Source of the DNA: Bacteroidales bacterium
GTDB taxonomy: Bacteria; Bacteroidota; Bacteroidia; Bacteroidales; Muribaculaceae
Direction of reading: 5' to 3'
DNA length: 63,065 nt
Assembly (NCBI GenBank): GCA_003150235.1
Contig: QAMW01000040.1
Location: forward strand, 25,496-88,560
The first letter of the stretch is position 1, and the number at the start of each line of letters is the position of its first letter. Positions 7,807 through 14,686 of the stretch are shown in pieces. The translations under genes were made by a program, and so were the position numbers. The notes beneath the pieces are model-generated. The model was not told the DNA's origin and searched no databases. It worked only from the letters and a program-made list of their open reading frames with translations.

Positions 7807-9348
7807 TTAATTAAATGTTTTTTTTATTTTCAGCTTTTTAGAGATTATTTGAATTATATTGTTGCGTTCTACCTTATTCATCCCAATATAAAATACATAT
7901 ATTAAAATAATTAATACAGAAATCAATATGAAAATGAATAGTCCTGTTAGGGTCTTCGAAAGATAATTTGAAATAATCTGACATGAAAAGTATGAGATAA
8001 GTAAAATTATAGAAATTTTGAATAAAACTTTTTGCGTATAATATGAAATAGAAAAATTATGTAGAATTTTCTGAAGTATTATAAGCCGAGCTATAAGGGC
8101 AATAGATGAGATTATAAGATAAACATATAGTGCTGATTGAGGGTTTCCACCAAAGTTTAATGTCAGATATGCAAATAGCAATACGCTTATTTGAATACTA
8201 CCAATAATGAAATGATATAATTTAATTTTCCCACATGCATCAACAGCTAGTTTCAATGGTACGCCTAAAGCATCAAATATACTTGCAATAAGTAATATTC
8301 TTACAAAAGAAGTTGTATAAGTTGGCACATCATGCAACCAAATTTCTAATATTTGTGGTGCTTTAATAAATACCGGTATTGCAATAACATAAAGTAGAAA
8401 CACAAAATACTTAGAACTATTGTACAATATTGAATAAAATAGCGTTTCATCCTGTCTTGCATATGATTGAATGAGTTGAGGCGAAATGACTGTGTTTAAA
8501 TTATTATATATTTGTGATACGGCACTTTGTACTTGAACTGCAATACCTCGTGCTGCATTAACTACCGGTGTGAAGAACATGCCAAGTAGAATGTTTAAAC
8601 CTTGGGTACATAGCATCCACGACATTCCTCCGTACAGATTCCAACCTGTAAATGTCAACATTTCTTTTAAGATATTCTTATCGAAATTGAATGCGCCTCG
8701 AGTTTCTTTATATTTTAAATTAGAATAAGAGAAGTATAGCAATGCCACAATAAGTTGTACTATCCACATTAGTGAGGCGTATAATTCTAAATTCTTAGTA
8801 CCTAATACTAATATTGAATATGCAACTGAAAAATTGAGTATCGACTGTACCATTGTTATGGTTGCATATATACTCATTTTTTCCCTGGAAATTAAAACTG
8901 CATTATAGGGTAACGAAATTATTTGAACGAAAAGCGTAGCTAAACTACATTGAAAGACAATAAATGCGGCATGATGTCTTGTCTCTGGAATTTGTAATTC
9001 GTTGTTTAGAAGCCATAGTCCAATTGGTTCTGCAAATATAACTATAACGGAGGCTAAACAGATATGAATTAATAGTGCTGTACTGAATGTTGCTTTTAAT
9101 TTTTGTTGATTATTCCGACCAATTTCATAATTAAGGAATCTTTGAGTTGATGCAACTAGAGCGAAATTTATAAAACTAAAAAATGTTGCTAATCCGCCGA
9201 CAAGATTATATATACCGTAATTTTCTATTCCTAATGCCTGCAGGACAATTCGAGATGTCAATAGTCCTAGTGCCATGACAAATATCATTCTCCCGTACAT
9301 AATGAGAGAATTTTTTGCAATACGGCTAGAAATGGAACTTGTTTCCAT
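7807..9348 (-). CDS. wzx: Wzx-type polysaccharide flippase (MOP superfamily)
   Basis: The 513-aa protein has about 14 predicted membrane helices and the N-terminal pattern SRIAKNSLIMYGRMI followed by LTSRIVLQALGIENYGIYNLVGG, typical of lipopolysaccharide/oligosaccharide flippases (PF01943/PF13440). It moves undecaprenyl-pyrophosphate-linked repeat units across the inner membrane for polymerisation by the Wzy-like protein encoded two genes downstream. It lies five bases from the glycosyltransferase upstream and five from the acyltransferase downstream, all in one AT-rich transcription unit. Confidence 0.93.
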   Translation of the reverse strand: METSSISSRIAKNSLIMYGRMIFVMALGLLTSRIVLQALGIENYGIYNLVGGLATFFSFINFALVASTQRFLNYEIGRNNQQKLKATFSTALLIHICLASVIVIFAEPIGLWLLNNELQIPETRHHAAFIVFQCSLATLFVQIISLPYNAVLISREKMSIYATITMVQSILNFSVAYSILVLGTKNLELYASLMWIVQLIVALLYFSYSNLKYKETRGAFNFDKNILKEMLTFTGWNLYGGMSWMLCTQGLNILLGMFFTPVVNAARGIAVQVQSAVSQIYNNLNTVISPQLIQSYARQDETLFYSILYNSSKYFVFLLYVIAIPVFIKAPQILEIWLHDVPTYTTSFVRILLIASIFDALGVPLKLAVDACGKIKLYHFIIGSIQISVLLFAYLTLNFGGNPQSALYVYLIISSIALIARLIILQKILHNFSISYYTQKVLFKISIILLISYFSCQIISNYLSKTLTGLFIFILISVLIILIYVFYIGMNKVERNNIIQIISKKLKIKKTFN

Positions 9349-9353
9349 GGTGG

Positions 9354-10412
9354 TTATTTAGCTATTACATTTCTTAAACTTTCTGCAATATTAGATTGAC
9401 TGCTCTGAGTTATTATTTCTTGGTGAATGCATTCAACACATTCTTTAGACGGATATTTTAGAGAAGCAATTTCATTAACTAATTCACTGATATTATTAAA
9501 AGTTATGCACATATTTGGATATTTTTCATTATAATAATTCACCAGGGCGATAGGAGGTCCTAAAATAATCCTTCCATGTGTTAATCCATCAAATAGAACA
9601 CCAGAAAATCTGTAAGCATATTCATTTGAGTATAATAATACGATACCATATGCATTATTATAGAGCTCATTATATTCTTCTTGAGATATATGTTCATTAA
9701 AAATGGATAAACTAGCTCCCTCATACGTTATATTAGAGGATCTTATTTTCCAGATTATACCATTTTTCTCTAAGATATGGTTCGTTTCTTCATATTCAAT
9801 TATATCTTTAATTAGAGTCTCGTCATTTGCATATCCAGTGGATAAAATTATTTTAGGAGAAGTCTTGATGTCTTTTATTACAGAACAATCCGCTGGTAGC
9901 GGGTGTGGAATATCAAAAATAAGATTACTGTCAACTCCAATTTCAGTTGTTAAATATTGTTTAAGTATGGGACTAAATACGATATGTTTTACTTTATTGC
10001 GGTATTTTTGGAAGCACTGATATTTGAATTTGTCTTTAAGTCGAGCGGTATTATCATGATGAATGAGAATGATATTTTTATTTCTGAAAAGGAATTTAAT
10101 AAGTGCGAAATTTATGGTGTCAAATGTAAAAAAAATTATGGCGTCATATTTCTTACTTTTAATGCTCATGGAAACAAATAATCCATTTAAAATTAATTTT
10201 AAATGATTTAAAAGTTTATTATTCCCCAAGCGGAATTGTTTTTTATCTATAATGTTAACATTTTTAAGTTTAATATCCTTGTAATATGAGTAATTGTTGA
10301 TAACATCAATAGAATAATATTCCGAAATAGCCTCAAGTAATTTTGAATTTAAATATCGGTGACCTTTTGGAAAAATAGTGTCAACAATACATATTTTAGC
10401 ATGATTAGACAT
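9354..10412 (-). CDS. Glycosyltransferase (GT4-like, divergent)
   Basis: The 352-aa protein has a GT-B-like layout: an N-terminal half with IICIV-like strands (AKICIVDTIFPKGHRY) and IILIHHDNTARLKDKF, and a C-terminal half ending in RFSGVLFDGLTHGRIILGPPIALVNY. That last segment corresponds to the donor-binding region, although the canonical E-x7-E is not clear. It is the first sugar gene after the cassette of small genes, and GC content drops sharply at its 3'-upstream boundary (about 10.44 kb). The likely job is addition of one sugar to the repeat unit. No initiating phosphoglycosyltransferase is visible in the window, so it probably acts on a primed lipid carrier made elsewhere. Confidence 0.75.
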   Translation of the reverse strand: MSNHAKICIVDTIFPKGHRYLNSKLLEAISEYYSIDVINNYSYYKDIKLKNVNIIDKKQFRLGNNKLLNHLKLILNGLFVSMSIKSKKYDAIIFFTFDTINFALIKFLFRNKNIILIHHDNTARLKDKFKYQCFQKYRNKVKHIVFSPILKQYLTTEIGVDSNLIFDIPHPLPADCSVIKDIKTSPKIILSTGYANDETLIKDIIEYEETNHILEKNGIIWKIRSSNITYEGASLSIFNEHISQEEYNELYNNAYGIVLLYSNEYAYRFSGVLFDGLTHGRIILGPPIALVNYYNEKYPNMCITFNNISELVNEIASLKYPSKECVECIHQEIITQSSQSNIAESLRNVIAK

Positions 10413-10463
10413 AATATAGTAACTGGAATAATTGAGTGCTTTGTATTGATTTTGAAGGATGGT

Positions 10464-10796
10464 TTAGCTGAGCTCGTCGAGGAGGCGGTCGATGGTTTCG
10501 TCGATGTGGTTGGCGTTGCGACGCGCTGTCTCATAGAGACTTCGCAGTACAGCACTGTCGGGAGTGGCGGTGGGGCTGGATTGCGCTGTTATGGTGTCGA
10601 TGTCGCCGCCTTGTGCATCGAGTATGCTGAATTTATATTTGATGGTTCCCACGTTTGCAATACGTTCGATTATTACCTGATTTGCCGACATGGAGAGGGA
10701 GTATTGCATCGGGCGGCTGGTGGCGTTCCAGCGCAGGTCGCCTGCCTCGGTCTTTTCAATCAGCCGCTTGATTAATGTTTGGTTTTTGGTATGCAT
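10464..10796 (-). CDS. Hypothetical protein, 110 aa
   Basis: The product is soluble and has no signal peptide. The N-terminal part reads IKRLIEKTEAGDLRWNATSR, a pattern seen in small Bacteroidota proteins that form a helix followed by a beta sheet. The middle consists of beta strands (YSLSMSANQVIIERI, IKYKFSILDAQGGDIDTI) and the C-terminus is one helix (LRSLYETARRNANHIDETIDRLLDEL). It starts four bases after the stop of the membrane-anchored helical gene and precedes the AT-rich sugar block. Function is unknown; composition matches the GC-richer host rather than the block downstream. Confidence 0.75.
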   Translation of the reverse strand: MHTKNQTLIKRLIEKTEAGDLRWNATSRPMQYSLSMSANQVIIERIANVGTIKYKFSILDAQGGDIDTITAQSSPTATPDSAVLRSLYETARRNANHIDETIDRLLDELS

Positions 10797-10800
10797 GATG

Positions 10801-11333
10801 TTATAGCTTCTTTATTTCGGCTTGCTTGGTTACAAATATTTCGTGGGCTTCGTTGATGCGGTCAAATATTGAATCGGTCATGAGTTCAAATGACTCGTCG
10901 TTTGCCCTGGTGTACAGGTTGCGTATGTCGATATTTAGATTGTCTTTGAGGATTTTGAGCTTTTTGTGGTTTTCGGAATCCTTCTCTCCTGTCATGAGTA
11001 TAAGCAGCTGGTCGCGCGCCTCGGTGAGATGATGCGCCACATCGAGCCATTGTGATTCGAGCAGGAGCTTGGGGCATGATCTGAGTATCTCGATGTTGCG
11101 GGAGAGAGTTGCCATGTATTGAAATGACTCAATTTTGTCGGATGTCTCCTTTGCTGACTTTTTGGCGGCATCGGCGGCGCTCTTTGTCTTTTTGCTTTGC
11201 CGGTAGGTCAACCATAGTCCTAACAGGGTGAGGGGAAAGGCGATGACAGTGAACCAGTCGGCAACCGAGGCGATGGGTGCTGTGGCTGCCCTATCATGGC
11301 TGATGGGTCAATGGGAGCGTCTAAGAGTAGCAT
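10801..11333 (-). pseudogene. Membrane-anchored helical protein, probable one-base frameshift
   Basis: The main frame (10801-11211, TTG-initiated, 136 aa) continues upstream without an ATG through a clear transmembrane helix (ASVADWFTVIAFPLTLLGLW) to a TGA at 11308-11310. A different frame starts at ATG 11333 with MLLLDAPIDPSAMIG. Adding one base to the CCC run at 11289-11291 joins both into a protein of about 177 aa: a short N-terminus, one membrane helix, then long cytosolic helices (residues beyond TYRQSKKTKSAADAAKK). This may be a real mutation, a sequencing error or a slippery tract. No family is recognised. It lies four bases before the 110-aa gene and belongs to the cassette downstream of upxY. 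Confidence 0.6.
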
Positions 11334-11400
11334 GTGACGATTGGTCGCTTTATCGCGGCTTCCGGCGTGGCGGTTGCGCCTGCGCCGGGGTAGGGAGAGA

Positions 11401-11805
11401 TTAGTGGAGGTCGAAGGGCGCGAGTGTGGCAGCTTTAGCGTCTGCCGTAAACTCTTCGAGCAGTGCGGTTAATCTGTTTTCTGATATGCTGAGTTGTTGT
11501 GATGGTCCGTTTTTCGGATAAATATCGAGAAAAATCACTGTTTCCTGAGTCTTGGATACAATATATATGAGCCTGTAGCCATCTTTTCTGGATAGTCTCT
11601 GTCGCTTGTCGGGCAGGCGGAGTTTTATTATTATTACATCATTCTCGCATAGAATCATGTCGCGGTTTTGCCTGATTTGTTCGATGGTTTTCCCATTGAA
11701 TTCCTTGACGATTTCTGATGTCACACCGGCGTAGACTCCGCGCTTTATTTTTAGGAGCGAGGCGATGCGGTTGCGAAATGTTGTTATCGAAAAATACTGA
11801 ATCAT
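11401..11805 (-). CDS. RelE/ParE/HigB-fold-like protein
   Basis: The 134-aa protein ends in a pattern seen in RelE-superfamily toxins: KLRLPDKRQRLSRKDGYRL, then strands IYIVSKTQETVIFLDIYPK, followed by a C-terminal helix (SENRLTALLEEF). RelE toxins cleave mRNA at the ribosome, and ParE toxins inhibit gyrase. The basic RLPDKRQRLSRKDGYR stretch fits RNA contact, but catalytic residues cannot be assigned. Its start overlaps the stop of the 142-aa helical gene by four bases. That partner is longer than a usual antitoxin, so a classic type II pair is possible but not certain. The position inside an UpxY-led operon is unusual. Confidence 0.6.
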   Translation of the reverse strand: MIQYFSITTFRNRIASLLKIKRGVYAGVTSEIVKEFNGKTIEQIRQNRDMILCENDVIIIKLRLPDKRQRLSRKDGYRLIYIVSKTQETVIFLDIYPKNGPSQQLSISENRLTALLEEFTADAKAATLAPFDLH

Positions 11806-12230
11806 TTTCCGATGTGGCTGATGGCTTGGGAGGCTTCTTTTAGCGCGGCATTAAGCTTTGTCGCATTGCCGACAGATAGTCTGAAATGCTTTATGTCGCG
11901 GTCAATTTCATAAAGGGCGGAATAATTCCTGCCAAGACGCTCGACCTGATCAGAAAATTCAATGGCTTCAGAATATTTTTTATATGTTGTGTAGAGATTT
12001 TTCAGCGAGTCGAGCAATAAACGGAGTTGTGGACCGAAGATTTTGTAGTCAGCGGGGGTGATATCATTGTATTGCTCGTATAGGAGGTCGTATAATGTGT
12101 CGATTGAGTGATTCAGGCTTGCAATTTTTTGACGGGTCGTAGTGTTACCTGCGGCAGCCTCAAGGTTTTGCCCGAAGCTTCGCATCCCGATTCTTACGAT
12201 GTTTTTTGAAATTAATGCAGTCTGACACAT
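11802..12230 (-). CDS. Helical hypothetical protein coupled to the RelE-like gene
   Basis: The 142-aa product is predicted all-alpha and soluble, with segments such as NHSIDTLYDLLYEQYND, PQLRLLLDSLKNLYTTYKKYSEAIEF and LNAALKEASQAISHIGK. It lacks a signal peptide or any recognised motif. Another possible start is the internal Met at residue 16. It overlaps the RelE-like gene by four bases and begins 85 bases after upxY. It could be an antitoxin or partner of the RelE-like protein, or a structural component of a small complex with the membrane-anchored helical protein. These are inferences from gene order. Confidence 0.65.
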   Translation of the reverse strand: MCQTALISKNIVRIGMRSFGQNLEAAAGNTTTRQKIASLNHSIDTLYDLLYEQYNDITPADYKIFGPQLRLLLDSLKNLYTTYKKYSEAIEFSDQVERLGRNYSALYEIDRDIKHFRLSVGNATKLNAALKEASQAISHIGK

Positions 12231-12315
12231 GTCTGTTATTCAATCTTATTGTTGCAAAGATAGTGATTATTGTTTAAATTACAACGCTTTGCGCGGCGAT
12301 TTTGTTAGCGTGGAG

Positions 12316-12903
12316 TCAGGGGAGGGGCTCGACGCTGATGCGCTCGATGTTGAGGCGGGCGCAGCCGAGGATGTCGAGCCTCACGACGAGCTCGGAGCCG
12401 GAGGGGGTGTCGATGATTTCGCCTTCGAGTCCCATGAGGCTGCCGCGCACGACTTTTACGCGGTCGCCCCGGTGGAGGGGACGTTCTTCGATTCTTACGG
12501 GTGTGTCGGAGTTGCCGAGGATGAATTGGAGTGTGTGCATCTCATACTCGGGGATGATTGCGGGTGTGCGTTGTGTCGCCACCGCCCTGTTGGTCATGAA
12601 CCGGTTGATGTAGGGTAGGGTGACTATCTGGCGGCGTTGGCGTTCGGTGCAGCGGATGAATACGATTGTGCGTATGACGACTGCCTCGACGTTGGCGCGG
12701 CGCCCGTTGCGCCATATTTTTGTCTGCCATTGTGTCGCGACGTATGTGTCGTAGCCGAGAAGTGCGAGACGTTCACGCACTTCTTTCTCGCTGTTGTTGT
12801 TGACTATAGCCACATACCAATTGGGTCGCGATACGCCTCCGGCATCGCCAGCGCCGGTGTGTGGTACTGCCGCAATGTTTTTTTGGATGGTTGCAGTGCT
12901 CAT
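12316..12903 (-). CDS. upxY: UpxY-family NusG-like antiterminator
   Basis: The 195-aa protein has the NusG N-terminal domain (NWYVAIVNNNSEKEVRERLALLGYDTYVAT, residues about 28-57, then RRANVEAVVIRTIVFIRCT) and a KOW domain near the C-terminus (LHRGDRVKVVRGSLMGLEGEII). These are the hallmarks of the UpxY specialised NusG paralogs that Bacteroides uses to prevent premature termination in capsular polysaccharide operons. It is the first gene after a canonical promoter and precedes about 12 kb of same-strand genes, including an internal terminator at 3491-3519. No upxZ partner gene was seen, and no inverted repeats flank the promoter, so phase variation by inversion is not evident. Confidence 0.93.
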   Translation of the reverse strand: MSTATIQKNIAAVPHTGAGDAGGVSRPNWYVAIVNNNSEKEVRERLALLGYDTYVATQWQTKIWRNGRRANVEAVVIRTIVFIRCTERQRRQIVTLPYINRFMTNRAVATQRTPAIIPEYEMHTLQFILGNSDTPVRIEERPLHRGDRVKVVRGSLMGLEGEIIDTPSGSELVVRLDILGCARLNIERISVEPLP

Positions 12904-12962
12904 CGTAATGAATGAACGCTAATGCTTTCAGCTCTCTTTCAGGGAAAGATGCTAAAGTGCGC

Positions 12963-12994
12963 CAAAATTACGGAAAATCTTTGAGATGCGCAAG
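12963..12994 (-). promoter_or_regulatory. Promoter of the upxY polysaccharide operon
   Basis: On the minus strand CTTG (12994-12991) lies 20 bases before TAATTTTG (12970-12963), the Bacteroidota -33/-7 pair. The leader to the upxY start (12903) is about 50 bases. UpxY proteins are thought to load at such leaders, so this region is the likely recruitment site. Confidence 0.8.
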
Positions 12995-13000
12995 AGTTTT

Positions 13001-13087
13001 GAGTTTTCAGGTTCCAGTTTTCAGTCCTCAGTCTTCAGTCTTCAGTTTTCAGATCTCAGATTTGAGTTTTCAGATTTGAGTTCTGAG
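13001..13087. repeat. ACTGAAAACTGA degenerate repeat, right patch
   Basis: Imperfect units of TCAGTTTTCAG/TCAGTCTTCAG/TTTGAGTTTTCAG tile about 85 bp between the upxY promoter and the MFS gene. The patch overlaps the 3' end of the MFS gene, so the last codons and the stop of that gene come from repeat sequence. The related left patch is at 432-464. Confidence 0.75.
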
Positions 13088-14234
13088 AGGTGTTGCGCTC
13101 GTAACGCCAATATAGGATGAAGAGGAGTATGCAGCCTATGAGCACGATGGGTATGCCTACGATTGCGGGGGCGGTGTAGCCGTAGCCTTGTGCTATGACT
13201 TTGCCTCCTACCCAGGCGGCTATGGCGTTGCCGGCATTGTAGGCAATCTGGATGCATGCGCCGCCAAGGAGTTCGCCTCCGCGCGAATAGCCTACGATTG
13301 ATGACTGGAGCGGACTGCCGGAGCCGAAGAGGGCGGCGGTGCCGAGCACCATCAGCACTACTGCGGCAATCTTGAAGGATGCGAGGAAGAAAAAGAGCAG
13401 CAACACGGGTATTGCCGATGCCTGCACCCACGCGGCTATCCACGAGGGCTTGTAGCGGTCGCTGAGCTTGCCGGCGATGAGGTTGCCGGCAAACATGCCG
13501 AATCCGGCGAGTACCATGAGCCATGACAGGTCGGCTTGGGGGAATCCTGCCACGAGTGTCAGCTGCGGGTCGATGTAGCTGTACCAGCAGTAGATGCCTA
13601 TCTGCCCGAATATTACGCCGCCGAATATGAGCCATGGCGGAAGGGTGCGCAAAAATTTGAACTGGTTTTTGAAGCCGCGGTCCTCGATGCCTGCGACATC
13701 GGGCACCCATGCCTTGATGGCGATGATGGTGGCTATGCCCATCGCGCCTACGATGAGGAAGGCGACGCGCCAGGTGACGGTGTTGGTGATGAGGGTGCCG
13801 AGTGGCACCCCGGCGAGCGTGGCGACAGTCATGCCGGCTATCATGTAGGACACGGCACTTACTTCATGACCGGGTTTTGCGAGACGGCGCGCCACAATCG
13901 CCCCCACGCCGAAATATGCACCGTGGGGCAGACCGGATATGAAGCGTGAGATGAAGAATGTGTAGAAGCCCTGCGATATCGCCGCGCCGAGGTTGCCGAC
14001 GGCTATGATAGCGGCAAGGATGAGCATGATGTGTTTGAGCGGCAGCCGGCGCGCAAAGAGAAGCGCCGGTGCGCCGACACACACGCCGAGGGCGTATGCC
14101 GATATGAAATGTCCTGCTTCTGAAATGGTTACGTGCATTGTTACCGCGATGTCGCCGAGTATCCCCATCATGAGAAATTCGGCTATTCCGAGGGCGAAGG
14201 TGCCCATTGCGAGTGCAAACAGACCTTTGTTCAT
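13056..14234 (-). CDS. MFS transporter (AraJ-like drug/sugar exporter family)
   Basis: The 392-aa protein has about 12 membrane helices and the MFS motif between helices 2 and 3 (ALLFARRLPLKHIMLI). Helix 1 starts MNKGLFALAMGTFALGIAEF, typical of the AraJ/YdhP/PbuE-type exporters of the DHA1 family. The substrate cannot be inferred. The last dozen residues (NTSQNSNLKTQI) are encoded by the ACTGAAAACTGA-type repeat, suggesting the original stop was lost. A -7 motif TAACTTTG (minus, 14292-14285) lies about 50 bases upstream of the start, but no well-placed -33 box was found. It is probably transcribed separately from the upxY operon downstream. Confidence 0.9.
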   Translation of the reverse strand: MNKGLFALAMGTFALGIAEFLMMGILGDIAVTMHVTISEAGHFISAYALGVCVGAPALLFARRLPLKHIMLILAAIIAVGNLGAAISQGFYTFFISRFISGLPHGAYFGVGAIVARRLAKPGHEVSAVSYMIAGMTVATLAGVPLGTLITNTVTWRVAFLIVGAMGIATIIAIKAWVPDVAGIEDRGFKNQFKFLRTLPPWLIFGGVIFGQIGIYCWYSYIDPQLTLVAGFPQADLSWLMVLAGFGMFAGNLIAGKLSDRYKPSWIAAWVQASAIPVLLLFFFLASFKIAAVVLMVLGTAALFGSGSPLQSSIVGYSRGGELLGGACIQIAYNAGNAIAAWVGGKVIAQGYGYTAPAIVGIPIVLIGCILLFILYWRYERNTSQNSNLKTQI

Positions 14235-14371
14235 AAAACCGGGTGTTGTTACAAAATGACTTTCTTTTTTACCTAAAACGGGTGCAAAGTTAAGAAATAT
14301 CGTGCAATCGCCGAGCGGTCGCCAAAATTTAATATAATGTGGTTAACTTAAATTTTAATATGTTAACCGTT

Positions 14372-14563
14372 AAGTAACTCTTAAAAATTAGTTTATAAGT
14401 TCTTATTTCAGTAACCCTACGGGCTGACATATACTTACTCGTCTTTCCGGTGATTTCCCGGCTGTCAATCAGTCGTGTAGCCCGCTACACTCCTTCTCTC
14501 CACCCGTAAAATCCATCGAAAATACTTCATAATTATATATCAGCTAATTTTTGCGAGTTACTT
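14372..14563. repeat. MITE-like element with terminal inverted repeats, full copy
   Basis: The ends are AAGTAACTCTTAAAAAT on the left and AATTTTTGCGAGTTACTT on the right, which are inverted copies of each other with two mismatches. The 192-bp unit has no coding capacity. Its left 17 bp and right about 43 bp are repeated exactly in the short copy at 49867-49921. Confidence 0.7.
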
Positions 14564-14626
14564 AAATGTTTTGAGCGTATATGAAGCGGGATTGTTCTGT
14601 TATCTTGATTTTTTGTTCTGTTTTTC

Positions 14627-14658
14627 TTGGATGGATAAGGCGGATTTGTTTACCTTTG
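14627..14658 (+). promoter_or_regulatory. Promoter of the OmpP1/FadL gene
   Basis: TTG (14627-14629) is followed after 21 bases by TACCTTTG (14651-14658), and the ATG at 14687 follows after 28 bases. This matches the Bacteroidota primary sigma consensus. Confidence 0.8.
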
Positions 14659-14686
14659 CGGAGTTTTTATAAAAATTCAAGTGATT

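Larger units (their letters stand above)
14235..14686. other. Intergenic region between divergent MFS and ompP1 genes
   Basis: This 452-bp gene-free stretch holds the MFS -7 motif (14285-14292), a 7-bp inverted repeat GGTTAAC/GTTAACC at 14341-14347 and 14362-14368, the 192-bp MITE-like repeat (14372-14563), and the ompP1 promoter (14627-14658). No convincing small ORF was seen. Confidence 0.7.

Noticed and set aside
12229..12618. Plus-strand ORF of 129 aa over upxY
   Set aside because: Antisense of the NusG-like gene; composition is a by-product of the coding strand.
12904..13055. Invertible promoter controlling the polysaccharide operon
   Set aside because: No pair of inverted repeats brackets the promoter and no invertase gene is nearby; only the ACTGAAAACTGA repeat lies upstream.
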